Positions 1-5,214 of a DNA stretch of 5,214 nt are shown here, in pieces; positions within the stretch are counted from its first letter, which is position 1, and the number at the start of each line of letters is the position of its first letter. The DNA lies in assembly GCA_030606805.1 (NCBI GenBank), contig JAUWFS010000219.1, positions 1 to 5,214 on the forward strand. Reading direction: 5' to 3'. Below the pieces are notes generated by a model, which had not been told where the DNA came from, made no database searches, and was given only the letters and a program-made list of their open reading frames with translations. This DNA is from B13-G4 sp030606805 (lineage in GTDB: Bacteria; Desulfobacterota; Desulfobacteria; Desulfobacterales; ETH-SRB1). Position numbers and translations under genes: made by a program.

Positions 1-18
1 GGCACGATGCATCGTGCC
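1..18. repeat. Perfect 18-base palindrome at the window edge
   Basis: GGCACGATGCATCGTGCC is a perfect palindrome of 9+9 bases that starts at the first base of the window. It is followed by CCTAC, so a matching GTAGG just outside the window would make a 28-base palindrome of a type common as an intergenic repeat. It lies about 190 bases past the last gene. Whether it acts as the operon terminator cannot be judged, because the bases after it on the minus strand lie outside the window. Confidence 0.7.
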
Positions 19-60
19 CCTACTGTGAAACAATTCGGCAAACCAACATGGATATGTTAT

Positions 61-80
61 ATCAATTTTGAACAATTGAT
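61..80. other. Small AT-rich hairpin downstream of the operon
   Basis: ATCAATT (61-67) and AATTGAT (74-80) pair perfectly around a 6-base loop. The stem has one G-C pair and six A-T pairs, and no T-run follows on the minus strand, so it is a poor terminator. The rest of the 208-base stretch between the window edge and ATPase 2 holds only the palindrome and the heptamer array; I see no gene in it. Confidence 0.3.
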
Positions 81-176
81 GTTTTACGATAATCAGGAAC
101 AAAAAGTTCGAAAGTGTCCCGCCTTACGTTGGTAGCCATCAAAAGCAATCGGTCGTTGTGTATAGTTCACTGAAAA

Positions 177-204
177 AACTGTAAACCGATAACCGTGAAC
201 GATA
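177..204. repeat. AACCGTG-type heptameric repeat after ATPase 2
   Basis: Four contiguous 7-base units begin at 177, 184, 191 and 198 on the plus strand: AACTGTA, AACCGAT, AACCGTG and AACGATA. The array ends four bases from the ATPase 2 stop codon. GTTCAC (165-170) and GTGAAC (195-200) form a 6-base inverted repeat that brackets most of it. There is no GC-rich stem followed by a T-run in the transcript direction, so I do not call this a terminator. Confidence 0.65.
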
Positions 205-208
205 TATT

Positions 209-1171
209 TCAATCCCTATACAAATGGCACCACACCTGGCGCATGCCTGTTTTTGATTCTTGTGGTTCTATTTTTCCGCATATATCCATAACTTCCGGAC
301 AACGAGTGTGGAAGTGGCATCCGGGCGGAGGTGAAGAGGGAGAAGGAGTTTCTCCTTTGAGGACAATCTTTTTCTTTTTATGGATTCCAGGTGTAGGAAC
401 AGCATTTATTAAAGCTTTTGTATAAGGGTGCATCGGATTGTTTATTACATCAGAGGCAGGCCCTTGCTCAACAATTTTTCCAAGATACATAACCGCTATA
501 CGATTTGCTATGTTGCTTACTATACTTATATCATGGGAGATGAAAATATATGAAAGATTATAGCTGTCCCTGAGATCCAGCAGAAGGTTTATGATCTGGG
601 CCTGAACAGATACATCAAGGGCGCTGACAGGTTCATCACATACAAGCAAATCGGGTTTTAAGGATATAGACCTTGCAATGCTGATTCGCTGGCGCTGTCC
701 GCCAGAAAATTCATGAGGATAGCGGTATATTGAGTTTTCATCAAGTCCGACTTCTTTCATAAGCATTTTTGCATGAGCTTCCTTATTGTTTTTTATTAAT
801 TTATATTCGACAAGCCCTTCTGTAACAATATCAAGAACATTCATCCTGGGATTTAGAGAGGTTAAGGGATCCTGAAAAATCATCTGTATTCTTTTTCTCA
901 TTTCCTGCAGCTTTTTCCGCTTGAGATCAAGAAGATTCTTGCCGCAAAAAAGTATCTTTCCTTTTTGAGGTTTTTCCAGCCTTAACAAGGTTCTTCCAAG
1001 CGTTGTTTTCCCGCACCCTGACTCGCCGACAAGGCCGAGCGTTTCTCCTTTGTATAGATGCATAGATATTCCATCAACAGCCTTAACATATCCTACGGTT
1101 TTTGCCATGATGCCGCGTTTTATTGGAAACCAGGTTTTAAGATTTCTTATTTCAAGTATCGGTGCGGACAT
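209..1171 (-). CDS. Oligopeptide ABC transporter ATPase 2 (OppF-like, YejF C-terminal-half equivalent)
   Basis: Second cytoplasmic ATP-binding subunit, expected to pair with the first to drive transport. It is 320 residues long, normal for OppF/DppF. Motifs are Walker A 'GESGCGKT' (49-56), Q-loop Q100 in 'MIFQDP', signature 'FSGGQRQR' (155-162), Walker B 'LLVCDEP' (175-181), D-loop 'ALD' (184-186) and switch His213. Cysteines C285, C291, C298 and C315 repeat the likely [4Fe-4S] pattern of its partner. 'WFPIKRGI', 'GETLGLVGESG' and 'QDPLTSLNPRMNVLDIV' resemble the second half of E. coli YejF more than generic OppF. The start ATG has AGG five bases upstream, inside a tandem repeat. It lies 71 bases after ATPase 1 and is the last gene of the operon seen here. 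Both ATPases look catalytically complete. Confidence 0.93.
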   Translation of the reverse strand: MSAPILEIRNLKTWFPIKRGIMAKTVGYVKAVDGISMHLYKGETLGLVGESGCGKTTLGRTLLRLEKPQKGKILFCGKNLLDLKRKKLQEMRKRIQMIFQDPLTSLNPRMNVLDIVTEGLVEYKLIKNNKEAHAKMLMKEVGLDENSIYRYPHEFSGGQRQRISIARSISLKPDLLVCDEPVSALDVSVQAQIINLLLDLRDSYNLSYIFISHDISIVSNIANRIAVMYLGKIVEQGPASDVINNPMHPYTKALINAVPTPGIHKKKKIVLKGETPSPSSPPPGCHFHTRCPEVMDICGKIEPQESKTGMRQVWCHLYRD

Positions 1172-1213
1172 AAGTGCCTAAAGTGAGCTAAAGTATATTA
1201 AAGTGCCTAAAGT
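1172..1213 (-). repeat. ACTTTAG-type tandem repeat before ATPase 2
   Basis: On the minus strand ACTT recurs five times at intervals of 9, 10, 10 and 9 bases, usually as ACTTTAGGC or ACTTTAGCTC, and the last unit runs directly into the ATG at 1171. It occupies 42 of the 71 bases between the two ATPase genes. The last full unit supplies AGG five bases before the start codon, so the repeat forms the ribosome binding site. The units are too short and too contiguous for a CRISPR array. Confidence 0.8.
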
Positions 1214-1242
1214 TAAGGAATACGCCTTTGACGCTGCCAATT

Positions 1243-2262
1243 TTAACTTTTTTTCTCGTTCCCATGCTCCAGCGTGGGAATGCATAATTTCTTATTTTTT
1301 TCTGCAAGGAAACACGCTGCTTTGTGGCCATTACCGAGATCAACAAGCTGTGGTTTTTCTTTTTTGCATCTATCAAAAGCCTGTGGGCATCTGTCGCGGA
1401 AATAGCAACCGGACGGATAGTTGAAAGGCGAAGGTACATAGCCATGAATGGGCATCAGCCTTTCGGCGTCAGTTGATAACCTTGGAACAGATTTGAGAAG
1501 TCCTTTGGTATAAGGATGTGCCGGTTTTGAGAAGATTTCGTTTATATTTCCTTCTTCAGCTATCCTGGAAGCATACATTACAACAGCCCGGTCGCACATT
1601 TCCCATATAACACCCATATCATGAGTAATTAAGAGTATAGAAGTATGACTTTGTCTCAGCTCCTTTATCAATTCAAAAACCTGAGCCTGGGTGGTTACAT
1701 CCAGTGCGGTTGTTGGTTCATCAGCTATAACGAGATCGGGCGCCAGCATAAGGGCCATTGCAATAATAACCCTTTGCTGCATACCGCCTGAAAGCTGGTA
1801 GGGGTATGAAAACATCCTTTCTCCTGCATCTGGAATGCTTACTTTTTTAAGCCAGCCTTCAGCAATGTTCCAGGCCGTTTTTTTACTTATATTCTTATGC
1901 AGCATAAGGCCCTCTATCATCTGCTGTCCGATTTTGTGAAGGGGGGACAGAGCTGCGGCAGGTTCCTGAAAGATCATGCTGACAGCATTGCCCCTTATTT
2001 CCTTCATTTCCCGGATATCCAGCTTTAACAGATCCTTGCCGCCTAATATTATCCTGCCCTTTTCAATCCTGCCTGCCGGTGAAGGAATAAGACGCAGTAT
2101 GCTGAGAGCAGTTACGGATTTGCCACACCCTGATTCGCCGACCAGTCCGACTATTTCATTGTTTTTTACATGAAATGAGACATCATCGACTGCTTTAAAG
2201 ATACCTTCGTCAGTTTCAAAGCTGACAGTAAGTTTATCGATTTCCAGCAATTTTTTGCTCAT
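1243..2262 (-). CDS. Oligopeptide ABC transporter ATPase 1 (OppD-like, YejF N-terminal-half equivalent)
   Basis: Cytoplasmic ATP-binding subunit of the importer, 339 residues. Visible motifs are Walker A 'GESGCGKS' (42-49), Q-loop Q99 in 'MIFQEP', signature 'LSGGMQQR' (157-164), Walker B 'LVIADEP' (177-183), D-loop 'ALD' (186-188) and switch His214. The C-terminal oligopeptide-transporter region has four cysteines, C286, C292, C299 and C317, the pattern that binds a [4Fe-4S] cluster in Opp/Dpp ATPases. I start at 2262 because 'MSKKLLEIDKLTVSF' matches the family N-terminus. An in-frame ATG at 2349 would add 29 residues, mostly translated from a G-rich repeat and from the end of yejE. AGGGG and GGG inside that repeat serve as the likely Shine-Dalgarno. 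The last residues ('LCIPTLEHGNEKKS') are not family-like and come from a REP-like hairpin. In E. coli this domain is fused to the next one as YejF. Confidence 0.92.
   Translation of the reverse strand: MSKKLLEIDKLTVSFETDEGIFKAVDDVSFHVKNNEIVGLVGESGCGKSVTALSILRLIPSPAGRIEKGRIILGGKDLLKLDIREMKEIRGNAVSMIFQEPAAALSPLHKIGQQMIEGLMLHKNISKKTAWNIAEGWLKKVSIPDAGERMFSYPYQLSGGMQQRVIIAMALMLAPDLVIADEPTTALDVTTQAQVFELIKELRQSHTSILLITHDMGVIWEMCDRAVVMYASRIAEEGNINEIFSKPAHPYTKGLLKSVPRLSTDAERLMPIHGYVPSPFNYPSGCYFRDRCPQAFDRCKKEKPQLVDLGNGHKAACFLAEKNKKLCIPTLEHGNEKKS
1257..1282. repeat. REP-like palindrome covering the 3' end of ATPase 1
   Basis: Arms 1257-1267 and 1272-1282 form an 11-base stem around the loop TCCA; nine pairs are Watson-Crick and two are G-T, as read on the plus strand. 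The core is CCCATGC/GCGTGGG. Sequences of this form (CGTTCCCA-x-GC...GC-x-TGGGAA-x-G) are, from memory, a common dispersed intergenic repeat in several bacterial groups. Here it is in frame with ATPase 1 and encodes 'CIPTLEHGNE' near its C-terminus; the stop codon lies 12 bases beyond it. No T-run follows it on the minus strand, so it is not a typical terminator. Confidence 0.75.
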
Positions 2263-2268
2263 TAGCAG

Positions 2269-2306
2269 CCCGATCCCCTGATCCCTGATCCCTAATCCCC
2301 GATCCC
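2269..2306 (-). repeat. G-rich heptameric tandem repeat before ATPase 1
   Basis: On the minus strand this is a degenerate array of GGGATCA-like units with six runs of three or four G separated by three or four bases (ATC, ATTA, ATCA). The period is seven over most of its length. It fills most of the 55-base gap between the yejE stop and the ATPase 1 start and ends 6 bases before the ATG. The G-runs lie on the sense strand, so the mRNA could form a G-quadruplex over the initiation region. The same G-runs also provide the only Shine-Dalgarno-like sequence for this gene. Confidence 0.85.
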
Positions 2307-2317
2307 TGTTTTTTCCA

Positions 2318-3925
2318 TTATTCAATCCTGGTGAATTTTTTTGGATCATATGCGTTCCTTATTCCTTCTCCAATGAAAACCCCTAGAAGCATAACTATAA
2401 ATAAAGAAAGAGATGGATATAGTATAAGCCACCACGCCCATCTGTATTGCTGGGCCTGAAAAAGAAGTTCACCCCAGCTCGGAGTCGGCGGCGGAAGCCC
2501 GAACCCAAGATAGTCAAGGGCGGTTAGCGCTCCTATGGCACCAACCAGAGAGAAAGGAAAAAATGTGATAACCGGCACCATGGCGTTTGGAAGAATATGT
2601 TTAAAAATTACTTTTTGCGAAGATATGCCCATGCAAACAGCAGCCTCTACAAATGTTTGTTTGCGCAGGCGGAGAAATTCCGCCCTGATATAATAAGAAA
2701 TTCCTATCCAGTTGAAAAGTCCATAGCAAAACAAAAGTAGAGTAAAGCTTCTTCCATAGATTGATCCCATAAGTATCATAATATATAGAAATGGAAGTGC
2801 GCTCCAGATTTCAATAAGACGCTGACAGGTTATATCAATAGCCCCTCCATAATACCCCTGAACAGATCCGGAAATAATGCCGATCGCCATTGAGCTGACC
2901 ACAAGCATCAGGCCGAAGGTAATTGAAGTTCTCATACCATAAAGAATTCTGGCAAATACATCTCTGCCTGCTCCATCAATACCCAATAGATGGCCTTCAG
3001 AAGGAGCAAATGGAAAGCGAACATTTTCCTTGATAACATCAATGTGGTATATTTGGTTTTTTATGGTTAGCGTTGTTGAGTCCACTGGATTTAAAAAGCG
3101 TGTTTTGACAAGCTTAAGCAGTAATTCTTTATCCAGGACTGAAAGCTCTTTCCAGATTTCATGTCCAGTTGATATCAAATCATTCTGAATTAGTTCGAGT
3201 TTTCTGTTAAAAACCAACTTCAGGGCTTTTTGATCTTTTTGCATAACTTCTCTTAATAGAAGCCTGACGCTTTTTGGGGGCTTTTTTCGTGGAGAAAAAG
3301 TGGAAAGCGATACATCTACTTCCATCCCGTCATAACTTTTGGTTATATGAGTAATCAGGGGAGCTTTATTGTTTGCTAATCGTTTTTCAACTGCAAGTTT
3401 TAACTCACTTGGGATTATGAAGTATTCGGTAATGACAAGATCCTTTACTTCCCTTTCCTTCCTGCTGATAAATAAACCAAATGAGTCAGATCTTTCAATT
3501 GAATAATCTTTTCTTATATTGACGGTGCCGATTTTTGGCAGGGGTGTTAAATCAATTGTTACATTGTCTGAAACCGCAATCGATTCAGGATCAATGCTTT
3601 CAAAAGGTCCATAGGAAACCGGCGGAAAGATCATAAAATTGTCAGGGTTTTCTTTAAAGAAAGAAAATTTATTTAATTTTTTGTAATCAGGTTTTGTTTT
3701 ATTATTTCCCGTAAATATATCTTCGGGATAATATTTAAATAAAGGATAATAGGATTTTTCGTTAAACCTGACATATAAAGGAGCATTGTTGCAGATCAGT
3801 TCGGAGCCAAGGCTGATAAGATAAAGAATCGCCAGTATCCAAAGCGAGAGATAGGCACGTTTCATTTCCTTGAAACGCAAAAACCTTTTCCTGGCTATCG
3901 GATTTTTGTAAGAATTAAAAAACAT
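2318..3925 (-). CDS. yejE: YejE-type permease with a large extra periplasmic domain
   Basis: Second channel-forming permease of the importer. At 535 residues it is far longer than E. coli YejE (about 340). Residues 1-100 follow the family: a basic N-terminus, membrane segment at about 24-42 ('SLWILAILYLISLGSELI'), then 'PLYVRF' and 'YYPLFKYYPED'. Residues about 112-302 are extra, with no counterpart in E. coli YejE. The family resumes at 'FPFAPSEGHLLGIDGAGRDVFARILYG'. Further membrane segments lie near 335-355, 372-390, 393-412, 452-472 and 497-518. The EAA loop is intact: E427-A-A-x3-G433 with I444-L-P446. The insert follows the first membrane segment, so it should lie in the periplasm. The start is 8 bases after the yejB stop and has no good Shine-Dalgarno, so translational coupling is likely. 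An alternative Met at residue 21 would remove the conserved 'RxRFLRF'-like basic stretch and is less likely. Confidence 0.92.
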   Translation of the reverse strand: MFFNSYKNPIARKRFLRFKEMKRAYLSLWILAILYLISLGSELICNNAPLYVRFNEKSYYPLFKYYPEDIFTGNNKTKPDYKKLNKFSFFKENPDNFMIFPPVSYGPFESIDPESIAVSDNVTIDLTPLPKIGTVNIRKDYSIERSDSFGLFISRKEREVKDLVITEYFIIPSELKLAVEKRLANNKAPLITHITKSYDGMEVDVSLSTFSPRKKPPKSVRLLLREVMQKDQKALKLVFNRKLELIQNDLISTGHEIWKELSVLDKELLLKLVKTRFLNPVDSTTLTIKNQIYHIDVIKENVRFPFAPSEGHLLGIDGAGRDVFARILYGMRTSITFGLMLVVSSMAIGIISGSVQGYYGGAIDITCQRLIEIWSALPFLYIMILMGSIYGRSFTLLLFCYGLFNWIGISYYIRAEFLRLRKQTFVEAAVCMGISSQKVIFKHILPNAMVPVITFFPFSLVGAIGALTALDYLGFGLPPPTPSWGELLFQAQQYRWAWWLILYPSLSLFIVMLLGVFIGEGIRNAYDPKKFTRIE

Positions 3926-3933
3926 TGCTGATT

Positions 3934-4977
3934 TTAGTTTTTCTGAAAGTCTATTCTTGGATCTATAAGGATATACAGAAAATCCGAAAGGATATTTCCA
4001 ATAAGCCCAAGAACTGAAGTGAGCGAAAGAATTCCCATGAAAACAGGATAATCCCTGCCCACAATTGCCTCAAGGCTCAAACGTCCCATCCCCGGTATCT
4101 CAAAAACCTGTTCGATAATAACAGACCCTGCAAACATAACAGTTAAAATGGAACCAAAGCCGGTTGCAATAGGGATTAAAGAATTGCGAAAAGCATGCCC
4201 CCATATTGCCCTTGTAAAGCTTCCTCCTTTTGCAAGGACAGTCCTTATATAATCTTTACTTATTTGCTCAAGAAGTGAGTTCTTCATGAGCAGAGTCAAG
4301 ATTGCGAAGTTCCCGATTATATAGCAGAGCACAGGAAGAAACATGTGCATAAATACGTCCTTTGTTTGCTCCAGAAACGTCATTGCAGCGAAATTATCCG
4401 AGTAAAATCCGGATACGGGAAAAAAATCCCACAAACCTTCCACTGTACCGCAAAAAAACATTTTAAGCACCATTCCAAAAGCAAAAGGAGGAATTGCATA
4501 CCCCACAAAGATGACTAAGCTTGAACCAAAATCAAACATTTTATTATGACGCAGGGCTTTTAATATACCAAGCGGGATGCATGCAAGATAGGATAATACA
4601 AAGCCTGCAACCCCAAAGATAAGTGAGACCTTAAAGCGTTCCTTAATTAATTGCCATGCTGTTTTGTTGGGGAATTTATAAGATTCCATTTTCATTCCCA
4701 GCCTGTCTGTCACAAGCCATTTCCAGTATCGCTTGTAAAATGGTTGATCAAAACCAAAATAAACTTCTATGGCTTTCCGCTGTTGAATAGAAATGGATGT
4801 TTGGGTCCCGGCTCCTCTACTTAATTCACCAGCGCCTATTCCCTTCATCTTCATGATGATCTGCTCTACAGGGCCGCCGGGTACAAACTGTATAAGCCCG
4901 AAACACAAAATAGTAATTCCAAGAAAAGTCGGGATTACAAGAAGAAACCGCCTTATAAAATAGTTCAGCCGTTCCAT
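3934..4977 (-). CDS. yejB: YejB-type oligopeptide ABC transporter permease
   Basis: Inner-membrane permease subunit that forms half of the translocation channel of a peptide importer. The 347-residue protein has the usual family length (about 350-365). I see six hydrophobic segments near residues 9-31, 115-138, 151-175, 209-231, 268-290 and 312-337. The N-terminal 'FIRRFLLVIPTFLGIT' and 'FVPGGPV' are typical of OppB/YejB. The cytoplasmic ATPase-docking loop is at about 242-270 ('DYIRTVLAKG' then 'HAFRNSLIP'). The C-terminus 'LIDPRIDF' is nearly that of E. coli YejB, which favours YejB over generic OppB/DppB. The start is backed by AAGGTGAA 7 bases upstream. It is the first gene of the operon, with yejE 8 bases downstream. 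Known YejABEF systems import peptides, including microcin C in E. coli and peptidoglycan-derived peptides in alphaproteobacteria; the substrate here is unknown. Confidence 0.93.
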   Translation of the reverse strand: MERLNYFIRRFLLVIPTFLGITILCFGLIQFVPGGPVEQIIMKMKGIGAGELSRGAGTQTSISIQQRKAIEVYFGFDQPFYKRYWKWLVTDRLGMKMESYKFPNKTAWQLIKERFKVSLIFGVAGFVLSYLACIPLGILKALRHNKMFDFGSSLVIFVGYAIPPFAFGMVLKMFFCGTVEGLWDFFPVSGFYSDNFAAMTFLEQTKDVFMHMFLPVLCYIIGNFAILTLLMKNSLLEQISKDYIRTVLAKGGSFTRAIWGHAFRNSLIPIATGFGSILTVMFAGSVIIEQVFEIPGMGRLSLEAIVGRDYPVFMGILSLTSVLGLIGNILSDFLYILIDPRIDFQKN

Positions 4978-4984
4978 AAGTTAA

Positions 4985-4992
4985 TTCACCTT
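4985..4992 (-). promoter_or_regulatory. Ribosome binding site of yejB
   Basis: On the minus strand AAGGTGAA stands 7 bases before the yejB ATG. It is the only textbook Shine-Dalgarno sequence in this operon. The later genes depend on coupling (yejE) or on repeat-borne G-rich or AGG sequences (both ATPases). It supports the start at 4977. Confidence 0.75.
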
Positions 4993-5010
4993 AATTTTTA
5001 CAAGAATATG

Positions 5011-5054
5011 GCCAAAATCAATTTGGCTGTTTTGCTTTCTAAAGGCAAGCAAAA
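5011..5054 (-). other. Two adjacent hairpins in the presumed yejB leader
   Basis: Two short inverted repeats lie side by side, 34 to 77 bases upstream of the yejB start. The first pairs GCCAAA (5011-5016) with TTTGGC (5022-5027) around a 5-base loop. The second pairs TTTTGCTT (5030-5037) with AAGCAAAA (5047-5054) around a 9-base loop. Read on the minus strand, neither is followed directly by a T-run, so neither looks like a terminator of the operon. They could be leader RNA structure or operator-like sites. No promoter hexamers convincing enough to annotate were found nearby. Confidence 0.4.
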
Positions 5055-5132
5055 TAGATAAGAAAAGATGCTAAGGAACGTGGACGAAATAACTTACTCA
5101 ACTATGCATCACAGCTTCAGGCCACCTTTGCC

Positions 5133-5197
5133 CGATCTCAAATCACAAAAATATCAAAATAGCCCGCTATTCCATCAACTTTTGTGATCTGAGATCG
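5133..5197. repeat. Nested 65-base inverted repeat (possible MITE-like or REP-like element)
   Basis: Arms 5133-5150 and 5180-5197 are 18 bases each and complementary except at one position (5141/5189). The 29-base centre contains a second palindrome, AATAGC (5158-5163) and GCTATT (5166-5171), almost concentric with the outer one. The whole could extrude as a long cruciform or fold in RNA. No T-run follows on either strand and I see no target-site duplication. It lies 156 bases upstream of yejB and may be a dispersed repeat or a regulatory element. Confidence 0.7.
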
Positions 5198-5214
5198 AAC
5201 AAATCTGACCCAAA

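Noticed and set aside
61..80. AT-rich hairpin as the operon terminator.
   Set aside because: The stem has one G-C pair and no T-run follows on the transcribed strand.
195..425. Plus-strand open frame opposite the 3' end of ATPase 2.
   Set aside because: It is antisense to a well-supported conserved gene and encodes no recognisable protein. The same holds for the plus-strand frames near 1203-1424 and 1976-2173.
1172..1213. Could the tandem units be a CRISPR array?
   Set aside because: Units are 9-10 bases, contiguous and degenerate, with no spacers of constant length and no cas genes.
1188..1445. Minus-strand frame in another register over the 3' end of ATPase 1.
   Set aside because: It overlaps the conserved cysteine region of ATPase 1, whose own frame is intact. 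It is not a frameshifted piece of the gene.
2263..2349. Upstream in-frame ATG that would add 29 residues to ATPase 1.
   Set aside because: The added residues are translated from the end of yejE and from the G-rich repeat, do not resemble the family, and the ATG at 2262 gives a standard N-terminus.
5016..5054. Sigma-70 promoter for yejB (TTGCCT with CAAATT, or TTGATT with TAAAAA).
   Set aside because: The first has a poor -10 and the second a 15-base spacer too close to the ribosome binding site. Neither can be told from chance in AT-rich DNA.
5068..5187. Plus-strand 39-codon frame beginning ATG CTA AGG.
   Set aside because: It runs through the inverted repeat, has only a weak Shine-Dalgarno, and encodes nothing I recognise. 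A chance frame in repeat DNA is more likely.

Overview
The window carries one minus-strand operon for an ABC-type oligopeptide importer of the YejBEF/Opp class. It is read from right to left: permease YejB (4977-3934), permease YejE (3925-2318), a first ATPase (2262-1243) and a second ATPase (1171-209). I find no convincing plus-strand gene. The permeases match the E. coli YejB and YejE layouts closely, down to the shared C-terminal 'DPRIDF' of YejB and the N-terminal 'SLWI...SELI' of YejE. E. coli fuses both ATP-binding domains in one protein, YejF, whereas here they are two genes. The second resembles the C-terminal half of YejF strongly.

The four proteins should form one inner-membrane complex: YejB and YejE line the channel, and the two ATPases form the cytoplasmic motor pair. 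Both ATPases keep every nucleotide-binding motif and a C-terminal four-cysteine set of the type that holds a [4Fe-4S] cluster in Opp/Dpp ATPases. No gene for the periplasmic peptide-binding protein (YejA-like) lies in the window, and none fits in the 237 bases upstream of yejB. The main protein oddity is YejE: at 535 residues it carries about 190 extra residues between the first membrane segment and the permease core, predicted to lie in the periplasm.

The non-coding DNA is unusually structured. Downstream of yejE, each gene boundary holds a different short degenerate tandem repeat: a G-rich heptamer before ATPase 1, an ACTTTAG-type 9-10-mer before ATPase 2, and an AACCGTG-type heptamer after ATPase 2. 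Two of them supply the Shine-Dalgarno-like sequence of the next gene. A REP-like hairpin encodes the last residues of ATPase 1. A perfect 18-base palindrome begins at the left edge, and a nested 65-base inverted repeat lies near the right edge, upstream of the operon.

The organism is probably a Gram-negative bacterium, since a YejE-type importer is present. The moderate AT content and the style of the intergenic repeats remind me of Desulfobacterota (sulfate-reducing 'deltaproteobacteria'). That is an impression from memory and not a demonstrated assignment.
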